Shown here one piece after another: positions 24,241-36,959 of a stretch of 64,000 bases of DNA. The notes under the pieces are model-generated. The model saw only the letters and a list, made by a program, of their open reading frames with translations. It searched no databases and had not been told where the DNA came from. Numbering within the stretch: position 1 is the stretch's first letter; each line of letters opens with the position of its first letter. Source of the stretch: Allium sativum (Eukaryota; Streptophyta; Magnoliopsida; Asparagales; Amaryllidaceae); assembly GCA_030737875.1 (NCBI GenBank), contig CM060912.1, positions 263,328,231-263,392,230 of the forward strand, read 5' to 3'. A program made the translations under genes and the position numbers.

Positions 24241-24994
24241 GCATAACCTACTGAGTTATCTACTTCATTTCCTCATAGACTCCGACCTGGGAAAAAGACG
24301 GATCAGTTAGAAAAGTTCCTAGAAATATTTAAGCAACTTAAAGTAAACATTCCCCTTTTAGATATTATACAACAAGTTCCACAGTACGCGAAATTTCTAA
24401 AAGAATTGTGCACTCAAAAACGTCATACAAACGTACCTAAGAAAGTGTTTCTAGCGACAACTCTAAGTGAAGTCTTGTCCCACTCAGTGCCAGTGAAATA
24501 CAAAGATCCTGGCTGCCCCACAATATTACGTACTATTAGGGACAAGAAAATTGATAGATTCCTGCTAGACTTAAGGTGCTAGTGTTAACTTGCTTCCATA
24601 TTCTGTCTACTGCCAATTAGGACTAGGAGAACTGAAACCCACCAAGGTTACCCTTCAGCTTGTTGACTGTTCAATTAAGAGACCTGTGGGAGAAATCGAG
24701 GATATATTGACAAAAGTAGACAAACTCATCTTTCCAGTTGACTTCATTGTCCTAGAAATTCAACAGGTAAGCAATCCTGCGAACGAGATCCCTTTGATTT
24801 TAGGACGACCCTTCTTAACAACCTCTAATGCACTTATCAACTGTACAAATGGTTCTATGAAACTTTCTTTCGGTAACATGACCATCGAACTAAACATCTT
24901 TAGAACAAAAAACTCCCCGAACTCTTATGTGGACTAGTTTTATGAAATCCATGCGGTCCACGACAATGAACCCGAGCTCGACCATCTGAAAAAC
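24241..24994 (+). pseudogene. Athila-like aspartic protease
   Basis: Plus strand. LEKFLEIFKQLKVNIPLLD (from 24310) leads into PGCPTI and IDRFLLDLR, then a one-base shift at about 24575 breaks the D-x-G-A-S active site; the frame resumes as LLPYSVYCQLGLGELKPT, ending with IPLILGRPFLTTSNALIN, which is the flap/second half of plant gypsy protease. It is cut at 24994 by the giant-LTR element; the pol sequence resumes at 38332 in the same frame, as expected for a clean insertion with a 5-bp duplication. Confidence 0.85.
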
Positions 24995-27119
24995 TGTAAT
25001 GACCCAGGTTTTTGACGACTTTGGTTATCGCCATAAACTCAATGATGACTAACCAAACATCAAAAAATACCGGAACATAAATGAAAGAAATTAGAGGGTG
25101 AGGAAAGATAAGATAGAAACTTAGAATAGAAGAAGAAGAAGAACACAACATCAGAGTAACACGAACCTCACAGCGAAACGAATAACATATAATAGATAAC
25201 ATATCTTTGAAATAAAAGATTTTACTTGAATATACATATCATCATCAAGTACATCACTTACAACACAGTGGAAATAAACTGTAGCTATATGATCCTGAAG
25301 CCTCCTACTCCAGCTCTTCAAGTATCTGTAAATCCCGACTACTTGACTGCCCGTACAAAATTGGGCACCCAAGAGTTTAGGGAAACAAAACAAATAAACT
25401 CCGGGTCAGTCATGGGACTGGTATGAGTAAAACAGTTTGAGCCATTAAACGATATCTCATAAGACCACGCCGTATAACAGAACGGGTTTTCCCATTATGA
25501 GAATCCAAAATATCTCTATATCAAAAACCTTTTGATATTATAATAATGTCTGTCAACCATAATATAATAATCATCTAGCAGAAACGCTTTCATCTCACAT
25601 TCTACATATATGGTATACAATCAAAACCGCAAGCACGTATTGGGTAATGGGTTTCCAACTATGACAAGGTATGGAACCACCTTTCGCTAGTGTACCTCTA
25701 GAGAGGAATACACTGGGTTCAACAAGAACATCTTGCAACCCGGCCACACATGACCGACCACTCATTTCGCTTGAGTGTATCGAATGTATATCACCAACGG
25801 TTCGGATCAACAACAGTTTCCTGAATGGGATAGTATCGACAATAGATTTTTTTAGAAATAAATGAAACTCTAGATCAGGTGATTATACACCCTATTTCGG
25901 AGCGACCGACTTAGCCATGCTGCCTGCCCGATTTCTATCAGTAACCGATTGATGAGGTTTGAAGCTACGCTTTATCATCACACCAGATTCACTTCGACTG
26001 TCACATCGTCAAATCCATTAAATCACCAATTGACGTTTACAACAGTTCATTATGTGTTAGCTAAAAGAAGTTTCCTTCTCCGCTCCCACTCTTGGTACGG
26101 TTGGAGAAATCAATATACGTGATCGTCTGGAAATACTCTGTCAGACATCCGTCCATACAAGTCATCCAGGAACAGGATGAACCGAAGGTACTATTCAGTA
26201 TATCCATCTTAGGCACTATTATCTAAGACTTATACAATAGCCCTTGCGCTTTTACTCCGTCTTCAATTATCTTTGGCATATATGATTCGCAACGCTTATG
26301 CCAATACAGTGTGGTTCTTTGGATAATAATCCAACCGGTCTCTCCATATTAACAACGTTAAAATGGTCAAAACTTCGATAGTCTGTGATTTAACCATAAA
26401 AAAAACAGGTGTGCAAACAATGATATTATTTCCAAGTGGAAATTATATCGATCAATCATCATTTAACATATATATATATATATTCACATTTCCTTATTTT
26501 CTATGTTTAGAAAATATACGTCAACACCGGAAAACATTTCCTTTTCTAATTCATATTTCAAATTTCAATATTTGATTACGTTTCTGATTCTATTTGGAAA
26601 ACATTTCCAAATCTTCTTTACTTGGATTTAAACAGATGTTTAAATCAACATCGCGATGATAACTCAAACTACTATACTTATTTACTAAATTCACTTAACC
26701 ACTTTCACTCTCGAACCTTAACCATTTCTAAATTAAAAACGAAGTCAATCAAGTTGGGGTATAACTACCTCTCAGACCTTAACTGAACAACATTATAAAT
26801 CTCGAAATAGGGTAAGTTCATCTTTTAAACCCTTAACAAACTTCCTTACATAACTCTCGTATATAATTTACGAGTCCAACTCCTTTACAGAATCATTTTA
26901 TTATAACAGTGGTGTTATAATTTCCTGCTTCTGAATTATAATAACTTTAATCTAACTCTTATTTCCTAACTCGAATAAATAACGAACAACTAATCTATTA
27001 ACTCCTATTTGATTAACTCTTATTCTATAACTCTTATTCGAATAACTCTAACTCTATTCGAATAAACAATGTTCGATTAACTCGTTTAATTCTATTCAAA
27101 TAAACAATATTCGACTAAC

Positions 27120-27940
27120 TCCTTTTTAACTCTATTTATTTAACAAATAAATATTTCCTTTATTTTATTATATTTATTCTAACCAATAATATTTCCTTTT
27201 ATATAACTTCTATTTATTCTAACAAATAAATATTTCCTTTATTTCTATTCTATTTATTCTAACCAATAAATATTTCCTTTATTTCTATTCTATTTATACT
27301 AACCAATAATATTTCCTTTATTCCTATTCTATTTATTCTAACAAATAAATATTTCCTTTATTATAACTTCTATTTATTCTAACAAATAAATATTTCCTTT
27401 ATTATAACTTCTATTTATTCTAACCAATAATATTTCCTTTATTATAACTTCTATTTATTCTAACCAATAATATTTCCTTTTATATATATTCAATTTATTC
27501 TAACAAATAAATATTTCCTTTATTCCTATTCTATTTATTCTAACTAATAATATTTCCTTTATTATAACTTCTATTTATTCTAACAAATAAATATTTTCTT
27601 TATTATATATATTCTATTTATTCTAACCAATAATATTTCCTTTATTATAACTTCTATTTATTCTAACCAATAATATTTCCTTTTATATATATTCTATTTA
27701 TTCTAACAAATAAATATTTCCTTTATTCCTATTCTATTTATTCTAACCAATAATATTTCCTTTATTATAACTTCTATTTATTCTAACAAATAAATATTTC
27801 CCTTATTATATATATTCTATTTATTCTAACAAATAAATATTTCCTTTTATATATATTCTATTTATTCTAACAAATAAACATTTCCTTTATTCCTATTCTA
27901 TTTATTCTAACCAATAAATATTTCCTTTATTTTAACTTAT
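27120..27940. repeat. AT-rich minisatellite in the 3' giant LTR
   Basis: About 20 copies of a roughly 40-bp unit: CTATTTATTCTAACAAATAA followed by ATATTTCCTTTATT and a variable spacer (ATAACTT, CCTATT or ATATAT). Two sub-types alternate (AACAAATAAATATTT and AACCAATAATATTT). Confidence 0.85.
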
Positions 27941-28627
27941 CCTTCGATTTTATAATTATTTTCTTTTATAAAAATCCTTTCTATATAAAATCCATCGATT
28001 TTATATAAATAATTCATTTTCACAATACACTTTGAAAATCGCCTTTCCTACATCCAGTATTTCTTATGGTATTTAACATACCATATAACAACGATAAATA
28101 TCGTCCAAACACACAAAATCAACAACAGATTATATATCACATCATATATCACAATATATGAATCACAGTAAAATAAACGTTGAGGAATCCAGTTGGATTC
28201 TTCCAACCTGTTTCCCTGCATCACAGATGTTACACAATAAAATCAACATCACTTTCAGTTCCATATGATATATTCTGTTAAACAGAATCAATATAGAAAT
28301 TCAACTAACTGACTAGCAGTTCAATCAAACAGTCAACACATAGTCCATCAGCCAATATTTAGCAGTTCAAAAAATACAACATGAAATTATAAACCGTTCA
28401 GAGTTAGTGAGATTTACTCACATTGGACGATCATCGTTAATAACGATAACTGTCTCTTGATTTGAACGGACAATTTATTTTGCAATAAATTGTAACGAGC
28501 TCGGATTCACTCCTAGTCGGCTCCATGGTGTAGCCACCGTTCCCACGATCCTAACGGATCTTGTTTCGTCAGATTCTGATAATATATGAATAAGATCCGA
28601 TAAAATAAAGTTAATACATTCTTTTTA

Positions 28628-29014
28628 GGCAAATTCTATTTCAACCCACTAATTTAGTTAGTAGCCCCCCAAATCATGAAATAGTTGGTAAACCCCCAAA
28701 TTTAGTTAGTAGCCCCCCGTTTCTTAAAAAAAGAACCAAAAATACCCTTCCACGTAGGGAGACTACGTGGTTTTTCAGTGTACCTCGTAGCTGTTCTACG
28801 TGGTTTGTCAAAGTACCATGTAGATGATCTCCGTGGTTCATTCATGGACCACGTAGGGTTACTACGAGGTTCACCGAAAAACCACGTAGTACAACTACGA
28901 GGTATTCAAAAAACTGGAAAAAATTATAACGGAAAAAGGGTATTTTGGTCATCATATTTTTTTGATAAAACGGGGGGCTACTAACTAAATTTCTGGGTTG
29001 AAATAGAATTTGCC
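28628..29014. mobile_element. 387-bp Mutator-like MITE
   Basis: Present in the left giant LTR and absent from the corresponding place in the right LTR (36257-36266), where one copy of TTCTTTTTA remains. Flanked by the 9-bp duplication TTCTTTTTA (28619-28627 and 29015-29023). Terminal inverted repeats are about 43 bp with two mismatches; the outer 20 bases are GGCAAATTCTATTTCAACCC at both ends. A 9-bp duplication points to the Mutator superfamily. No transposase. The 68-codon ORF across it (28778-28984) follows from its internal CCACGTAG repeats and is not a gene. Confidence 0.93.
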
Positions 29015-29172
29015 TTCTTTTTATTTGAATTTAAATTTAATTTAAATCATAAGATGGCCTTTTACCCTTCTCTATTGGCTCATTACCCTTCTGTAAAGCC
29101 CACACCCCCTTTATCCTCCTTCCCCAAAGCTCCAGATGCGGATTCCTTCTACATGTGATGCAAACCAGTTCC

Positions 29173-29730
29173 TCACTTCACACAAGCACAAACTGGAACC
29201 ACCCATGCAAGTTTCACCAACATCTCAAGTTCAACGCCCCCCTGCAGTCCGCGTTCTCCGGTCAATCCCCCCATAGTTGACTCGCTGGTCAACCTTCCGA
29301 TGCGGTTTCGGACCAACCCCATTCTCACCATGAACACATACAAGTAACCCAGATCACATATACTGACAACGCTGCTCCATTTCTTTTTGAACTCCTCCCC
29401 ATTCCACTTAACTCGCGTCACTACCTTCTACTTAAATACTCTCTCAAAACTCTACAGCTCCAAACAGTGCCGACGCCTCACTATACCCCTCATCACACCC
29501 TTAATTCCCGTCAGCACCCTACTGTTGCCACCATCAAACACACCTTTTGCAATACACTGATCCCTCATACTGACGTGTTTCTCCATCATGAAACTATCGA
29601 AATAAAAACACAACTCCTCAAAATCACCTCCTCCAAAGTCTGATGTCCACCTCCACACTGTTAAACCCGACACACATTCTCCTAGCTCGTCGAAGACCAG
29701 CTCTCGCGCATCCCCTTTCTTTTCCAGCAC
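29173..29730 (-). pseudogene. LTR-embedded ORF remnant (left giant LTR)
   Basis: Minus strand. Starts at an ATG 145 bp downstream of the LTR TATA box and runs in one frame for about 185 codons with two stops (TAG) in the middle. The protein has LTVWRWTSDFGGGDFEELCF and VTRVKWNGEEFKKKWSSVVS; no domain is recognised. The right LTR carries the same frame with only one stop. It might be a captured host sequence or simply the GC-rich R/U5 region. Confidence 0.35.
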
Positions 29731-29873
29731 AGACCTTCGCTTTCATTCTCGTACCTCCCTTCACGTTTTCTACTTCGGTAAAAATGGCCGCACCCATTTA
29801 AGTTCATTCTTCTTCACTTTGAAGGTGGCGGCTCAAATTCGTGGCAAATAGAAAAGGAGATGGACGTGGGGTG

Positions 29874-29881
29874 TATTTATA
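29874..29881 (-). promoter_or_regulatory. TATA box of the 3' giant LTR
   Basis: Minus strand TATAAATA, about 1.23 kb from the LTR 5' end. The sequence around it is conserved in the other LTR (37103-37110). Confidence 0.55.
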
Positions 29882-31109
29882 GTACTAGGAGTCTTTGTGG
29901 TTAAGTATTAGGTCCTCTTTAGCTTGGTGTAGGTTCTGCCACGTAGGGGTACCGTTCCTTAGTGATGAGGTTTGTTTTAGTTCACTCATATATATAAGGC
30001 ATCCGTAACAAGCATGTCAGTGTGAGAGAAAATTCATGGAGTGGATTGAGGTACGTAAAATTTGATTTTTCTCTAAGAATAGCCCATAGTGTATTTGTGG
30101 AACTAAGAGAACAGTATACACTAGTGATTTGATACCCGTTAAGGTCATAGGAATTTATAAGTTAGGGACTACCACATGAATAAAATTAAGCAAACACTTT
30201 AATCCTTACTGTATTAGTTTGCCCCAACTGTACTGTATTAACGGTTACCCCTTTTAAGTTGCATATGTAATTTCCTACATCGCATGGGTTTATAGTTTTT
30301 AAAAAGTTTAGCGTACTCTGTCATACACAAATTCTATGTATTTACGAACTGCCATGGACTGAAATAGAAATATGATCGTGTCCAATGATATGCCAATATC
30401 CTAGAAATAAAATAATATCGGTAGTTCAACCCATATTGTGAAACCCAAAATTATTGTTATAGGGTGCAAAACACTCCAAACAAAAAGTTGCGTATTTAAT
30501 TAATTAAAAATTTCAATAAAATTCTAAAAATTAAATTATCACTACGCCTCATAAGAATCCTGTCTAAATTCGAAACTGGTATCTAGTTATATCGAATAAA
30601 CCGTTATGGTCGATAAACGATTCTATAGCGACTTTTCTAAAATTTGATTTGGACACAAATCAAAATCTACACGACGAAATCCCGATTTTTCTCTTCCACT
30701 AGAAAGATATACTTCACCAGCTCCATACGTTTCTTGTTTCATAGAAATCCGGCTTAAAACGAATTCAGTACATTCAGTTGAAGTTCAAATCGCCAAATAA
30801 CGAACCGCAGCGCCATTTCAAGCTCGATTTTAATTATAATATAATTATACGTTCAAACTGTCGTTCAAATAATATATTCGTTATTATAATTAAATTCTAA
30901 ACTGAATTAAATATCACAGATGATCCAGTTCACACCATATTGTTATTTCAGCCAATTCTGATTATTTCAGAATTAAATATGTTATTTAATTTATTATTTT
31001 AATTAAATATTCACCATTATTTAATTAAACCATCATTTAATTCACTATATCACTATTTATATATTTAAATAAATTAAATATAATACCTCTGCAAATGCGG
31101 GTCATTACA

Positions 31110-32608
31110 ATCTTCCCCACTTAAAATAATTTTGTCCTCGAAATTGCTAAGGTAGAGAATAACCCTAACGACTGGTTAGAACATATTTGTTCACTTCTTA
31201 ACTTCAGTTTTAATTGAACCAATTTAATTTCAATTAAATATTAATTAATTCTTATCAACGAAAATTTTCAAAAATCCTGATAATTTCCTAATGCCTTAAC
31301 TTTTCGAAAAACGCCAGCACCTCCTTTGTACTGGTCAATAGGTCAAACTCCAACTCGCCTCTTTGGGCCATCTCTATCCTAAAAGAAAATCAAACAGCCA
31401 AGCGGCTTGCCAAATTGGCTCATAAATCTTATATCCAATAGAAATATAAACTTGTACCTTTTGTTGGCATATCATTATATCCTTTCCACCTGTTATCAAT
31501 TCAGCGGATACAAGGGTCATCCCAATCAAATTCTAATCTGCTTTTATCCACAACACAACCATTCGCTTATATCCGAGCCAAATATCATTTCAACTCGAGT
31601 TTCTTCTCGATTCCCAACTCTTAACTTGATTATCACATTACACTTCAAATTTGAATCTCACAATCCAATTTGTCTTGATATCATTCTAATTCAATCTCAG
31701 TTACCACTTTACTGGCTTTACTTTAATTCAATTTTGCTTTCACAAATTTCTGTTAAATTTGTTTTTAATTCAAACAGTCTTTCCCTAAGAGTTTTTAAAT
31801 AGTTTACTCTTTTCAAAAATCAAAGTTTCCTTTTTGAAATTCAACACAACTTGTCTTTCCCAAAACACATTCAAAACAGTATCTCTGGTAGTAATTCGTC
31901 ACTTACAACTCGAAAATGAATACTGATGATACAGCTGTCATCATCAGAATCTATTTTCCAGCGATCGAAGTGAGTTCAATACTATAAAACCATTACTAAA
32001 CATTTCCACTTTGAAATTCATTCAAAATATAATTCACACTGCTTATAAAACAATTTAAAATCTCCCAGGATCTTAAATTTTCCTTATTTTTAATCCAAAT
32101 CCATTTACAAACACTTATCCAATTTTCCAGAATTTTAATTTCAATTTTAGTTTAAATTCAAATTTATTTCATTTCGATTTCAAATATTTGACTTATATGA
32201 ATTCTGATCGATTATTTACATAACCATTTAAATTATAATCTTACTTGATTATAATCACAACCAATATATCCAATATATTATAATCATTCCAGTATAAATC
32301 CTTTATATCAAAATATAGTTTGGGCAAATTATTTCATTTACCCTCTTTTCAAAACATACCATGACGGTTCATCGTATTCAAGTGTTTATAAAATCCCTAC
32401 CGATACAGTGGATCAAACTGATCGACCAGAATTCACAAACATCTCAACCAATAAATCTCCACAATATATAACAATTTTTGTATCAAATAACAAATACGTT
32501 CACTCGTATATATACACTCAACTCAATCTAGGGTATTACTAACCCTATCTCTACCGAGTCACACCACAGAGCCAAGGTAATTCACTTAACTTAAGCTCTG
32601 ATACCAAC
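31110..32608 (-). other. Internal region of the giant-LTR element
   Basis: 1499 bp, AT-rich. The polypurine tract is at 31110-31122 (minus strand GTGGGGAAGAT next to the LTR). The primer-binding site is at 32595-32606 (minus strand TGGTATCAGAGC, a perfect initiator-Met match, two bases from the LTR). No gag, protease, RT or integrase motif is found in any frame; the longest ORF (31407-31802, plus strand) has no domain and a composition typical of AT-rich noise. Confidence 0.85.
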
Positions 32609-34747
32609 TGTAATGACCCGGGTTTTTGACGACTTTGGTTATCGCCATAAACTCAATGATGACTAACCAAACATCGAAAAATACCGGAACATAAATGAAA
32701 GAAATTAGAGGGCGAGGAAAGATAAGATAGAAACTTTAAGCAGAAGAAGAAGAAGAACACAACATCAGAGTAACACGAACCTCACAGTGGAACGAATAAC
32801 ATATAATAGATAACATATCTATGAAATAAAAGATTTTACTTGAATATACATATCATCATCAAGTACAACACTTACAACACAGCGGAAATAAACTATAGCT
32901 ATATGATCCTGAAGCCTCCTGCTCCAGCTCTTCAAGTATCTGTAAATCCCGACTACTTGACTGCCCGTACAAAATTGGGCACCCAAGAGTTTAGGGAAAC
33001 AAAACAAAATAAACTCCGGGTCAGTCATGGGACTGGTATTAGTAAAACAGTTTAAAACAGTTTGAGCCATTAAACGAATCTCATAAGACCACGCCGTATA
33101 ACGGAACGGGTTTTTCCCTTATGAGAATTTAAAATATCTCTATATCAAAAACCTTTTGATATTATAATAATGTCTATCAACCACAATATAATAACCATCT
33201 AGCAGAAACGCTTTCATCTCACGTTCTACATATATGGTATACAATAAAAACCGCAAGCACATATTGGGTAATGGGTTTCCAACCATGACAAGATATGGAA
33301 CCACCTTTCGCTAGTGTACCTCTAGAGAGGAATACACTGGGTTCAGCAAGAACATCTTGCAACCCGGCCACACATGACCGACCACTCATTTCGCTTGAGT
33401 GTATCGAATGTATATCACCAATGGTTGGGATCAGCAACCGTTTCCCGAATGGGACAGTATCGACAATAGATTTTTTTAGAAATAAATGAAACTCTAGATC
33501 AGGTGATTATACACCCTACTTCGGAGCAACTGACTTAGCCATGCTGCCTGCCCGATTTCTGTCATTTACCGGTTGATGAGATTTGAAGCTACGCTTTATC
33601 ATCACACCAGATTCACTTCGAATGTCACATCGTCAAATCAATTAAATCACCGATTGACGTTTACAACAGTACATTATGTGTTAGCTAAAAGAAGTTTCCT
33701 TCTCCGCTCCCACTCTTGGTACGGTTGGAGAAATCAATATACGTGATCGTCTGGAAATACTCTGTCAGACCTCCGTCCATACAAGTCATCCAGGAACAGG
33801 ATGAACCGAAGGTACTATTCAGTATATCCATCTTAGGCACTGTAATCTAAGACTTATACAATAGCCCTTGCACTTTTACTCCGTCTTCAATTATCTTTGG
33901 CATATATGATTCGCAACGCTTATGCCAATACAGAGTGGTTCTTTGGATAATAATCCAACCGGTCTCTCCATATTAACAACGTTAAAATGGTCAAAACTTC
34001 GATAGTCTGTGATTTAACCATAAAAAAAAACAGGTGTGCAAACAACGATATTATTTCCAAGTGGAAATTATATCGATCAATCATCATTTAACATATATGT
34101 ATATGTATATATATTCACATTTCCTTATTTTCTATGTTTAGAAAATATACGTTAACACTGGAAAACATTTCCTTTTCTAATTCATATTTCAAATTTCAAT
34201 ATTTGATTACGTTTCTGATTCTATTTGGAAAACATTTCCAAATCTTCTTTACTTGGATTTAAATAGATGTTTAAATCAACATCGTGACGATAACTCAAAC
34301 TACTATACTTATTTACTAAATTCACTTAACCACTTTCACTCTCGAACCTTAACCATTTCTAAATTAAAGACGAAGTCAATCAAGTTGGGGTATAACTACC
34401 TCTCAGACCTTAACTGAACAACATTTCAAATCTCGAAATAGGGTAAGTTCATCTTATAAACCCTTAACAAACTTCCTTACATCACTCTCGTATATAATTT
34501 ATGAGTCCAACTCCTTTACAGAATCATTTGATTATAACAGTGGTGTTATAATTTCCTGCTTCTGAATTATAATAACTTTAATCTAACTCTTATTTCCTAA
34601 CTCGAATAAATAACGAACAACTAATCTATTAACTCCTATTTGGTTAACTCTTATTCTATAACTCTTATTCGAATAACTCTAACTACATTCGAATAAACTA
34701 TGTTCGATTAACTCGTTTAATTCTATTCAAATAAACAATATTCGACT

Positions 34748-35570
34748 AACTCCTTTTTAACTGTATTTATTTAACAAATAAATATTTCCTTTATTTTATT
34801 ATATTTATTCTAACCAATAATATTTCCTTTTATATAACTTCTATTTATTCTAACAAATAAATATTTCCTTTATTTCTATTCTATTTATTCTAACCAATAA
34901 ATATTTCCTTTATTTATTTTTTATTTATTCTAACCAATAATATTTCCTTTATTCCTATTCTATTTATTCTAACAAATAAATATTTCCTTTATTATAACTT
35001 CTATTTATTCTAACAAATAAATATTTCCTTTATTATAACTTCTATTTATTCTAACCAATAATATTTCCTTTATTATAACTTCTATTTATTCTGACCAATA
35101 ATATTTCCTTTTATATTTATTCTATTTATTCTAACAAATAAATATTTCCTTTATTCCTATTCTATTTATTCTAACCAATAATATTTCCTTTATTATAACT
35201 TCTATTTATTCTAACAAATAAATATTTCCTATATTATATATATTCTATTTATTCTAACCAATAATATTTCCTTTATTATAACTTCTATTTATTCTAACCA
35301 ATAATATTTCCTTTTATATATATTCTATTTATTCTAACAAATAAATATTTCCTTTATTCTTATTCTATTTATTCTAACCAATAATATTTCCTTTATTATA
35401 ACTTCTATTTATTCTAACAAATAAATATTTCCTTTATTATATATATTTTATTTATTCTAACAATTAAATATTTCCTTTTATATATATTCTATTTATTCTA
35501 AAAAATAAATATTTCCTTTATTCCTATTCGATTTATTCTAACCAATAAATATTTCCTTTATTTTAACTTA
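34748..35570. repeat. AT-rich minisatellite in the 5' giant LTR
   Basis: Same unit and nearly the same copy order as 27120-27940 (for example the TATATAACTT copy, then the TTTCTATTC copies), with point changes such as TTTATTTTTTA at 34910-34925. Array length has hardly changed since insertion. Confidence 0.85.
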
Positions 35571-36455
35571 TCCTTCGATTTTATAATTATTTTCTTTTAT
35601 AAAAATCCTTTTCCTTTTCTATATAAAATCCATCGATTTTATATAAATAATTCATTTTCAAAATACACTTTGAAAATCCCCTTTCCTACATCCAGTATTT
35701 CTTATGGTATTTAACATACCATATAACAACGATAAATATCGTCCAAACACACAAAATCAACAACAGATTATATATCACATCATATATCACAATATATGAA
35801 TCACAGTAAAATAAATGTTGAGGAATCCAGTTGGATTCCTCCAACCTGTTTCCCTGCATCATGGATGTTACACAATAAAATCAACATCACTTTCAGTTCC
35901 ATATGATATATTCTGTTAAACAGAATCAATATAGAAATTCAACTAACTGACTAGCAGTTCAATCAAACAGTCAACACACAGTCAATCAGCCAATATTTAA
36001 CAGTTCTAAAAATACAACATGAAATTATAAACCATTCAGAGTTAGTGAGATTTACTCACATTGGACGATAATCGTTAATAACAATAATTATCGCTTGATT
36101 TGAACGGACAATTTATTTTGCAATAAATTGTAACGAGCTCGGATTCACTCCCAGTCAGCTCCATGGTGTAGCCACCGTTCCTACGATCCTAACGGATATT
36201 GTTTCGTCTGATTCTGATAATATATGAATAAGATCCGATAAAATAAAGTTAATACATTCTTTTTATTTGAAATTAAATTTAATTTAAATCATAAGATGGC
36301 CTTTTACCCTTCTCTATTGGCCCATTACCCTTCTGTAAAGCCCACACCCCCTTTATCCTCCTTCCCCAAAGCTCCAGATGCGGATTCCTTCTACACGTGA
36401 TGCAAACCAGTTCCTCACTTCACACAAGCACAAACCGGAACCACCCATGCAAGTT

Positions 36456-36959
36456 TCACCAACATCTCAAGTTCAACGACCCCTGCAGTCCGCGTTCTCC
36501 GGTCAATCGCTCCATAGTTGACTCGCTGGTCAACCTTCCGATGCGGTTTCGGACCAACCCCGTTCTCACCACGAACACATACAAGTAACCCAGATCACAT
36601 ATACTGACAACGCTGCTCCATTTCTTTTTGAACTCCTCCCCATTCCACTTAACTCGCGTCACTCCCTTCTCCTTAAATACTCGCTCAAAACTCTACAGCT
36701 CCAAACAGTGCCGACGCCTCACTATACCCCTCATCACACCCTTAATACCCGTCAGCACCCTACTGTTGCCACCATCAAACACACCTTTTGCAATACACTG
36801 ATCCCACATACTGACATGTTTCTCCATCATGAAACTATTGAAATAAAAACACAACTCCTCAAAGTCACCTCCTCCAAAGTCTGATGTCCACCTCCAGACT
36901 GTTAAACCCGACACACATTCTCCTAGCTCGTCGCGCGCATCCCCTTTCTTTTCCAGCAC
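36456..36959 (-). pseudogene. LTR-embedded ORF remnant (right giant LTR)
   Basis: Counterpart of 29173-29730, minus strand, starting 145 bp after the TATA box. Compared with the left copy it lacks four codons in frame after KGDAR and has KEKG where the left copy has a stop (K-stop-K-V). One TAG remains between the two halves (after HCLEL), shared by both copies. It ends earlier, at 36456, than the left copy. Confidence 0.35.

Larger units (their letters stand above)
24995..31109 (-). repeat. 3' giant LTR (6115 bp, with MITE)
   Basis: Collinear with 32609-38326. Over the first 220 bp I count about ten differences, so roughly 3-5% divergence. Contains in order along the plus strand: a conserved 2-kb block with no genes, an AT-rich minisatellite (27120-27940), a unique block with the MITE (28628-29014), a GC-richer ORF-bearing part (29100-29830), the minus-strand TATA box (29874-29881), and the AT-rich U3 (29890-31109). 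Confidence 0.93.

Noticed and set aside
31407..31802. 131-codon plus-strand ORF in the giant-LTR internal region
   Set aside because: Composition is AT-driven (Ile, Asn, Leu, Ser), no domain, and it is on the strand opposite to the element.
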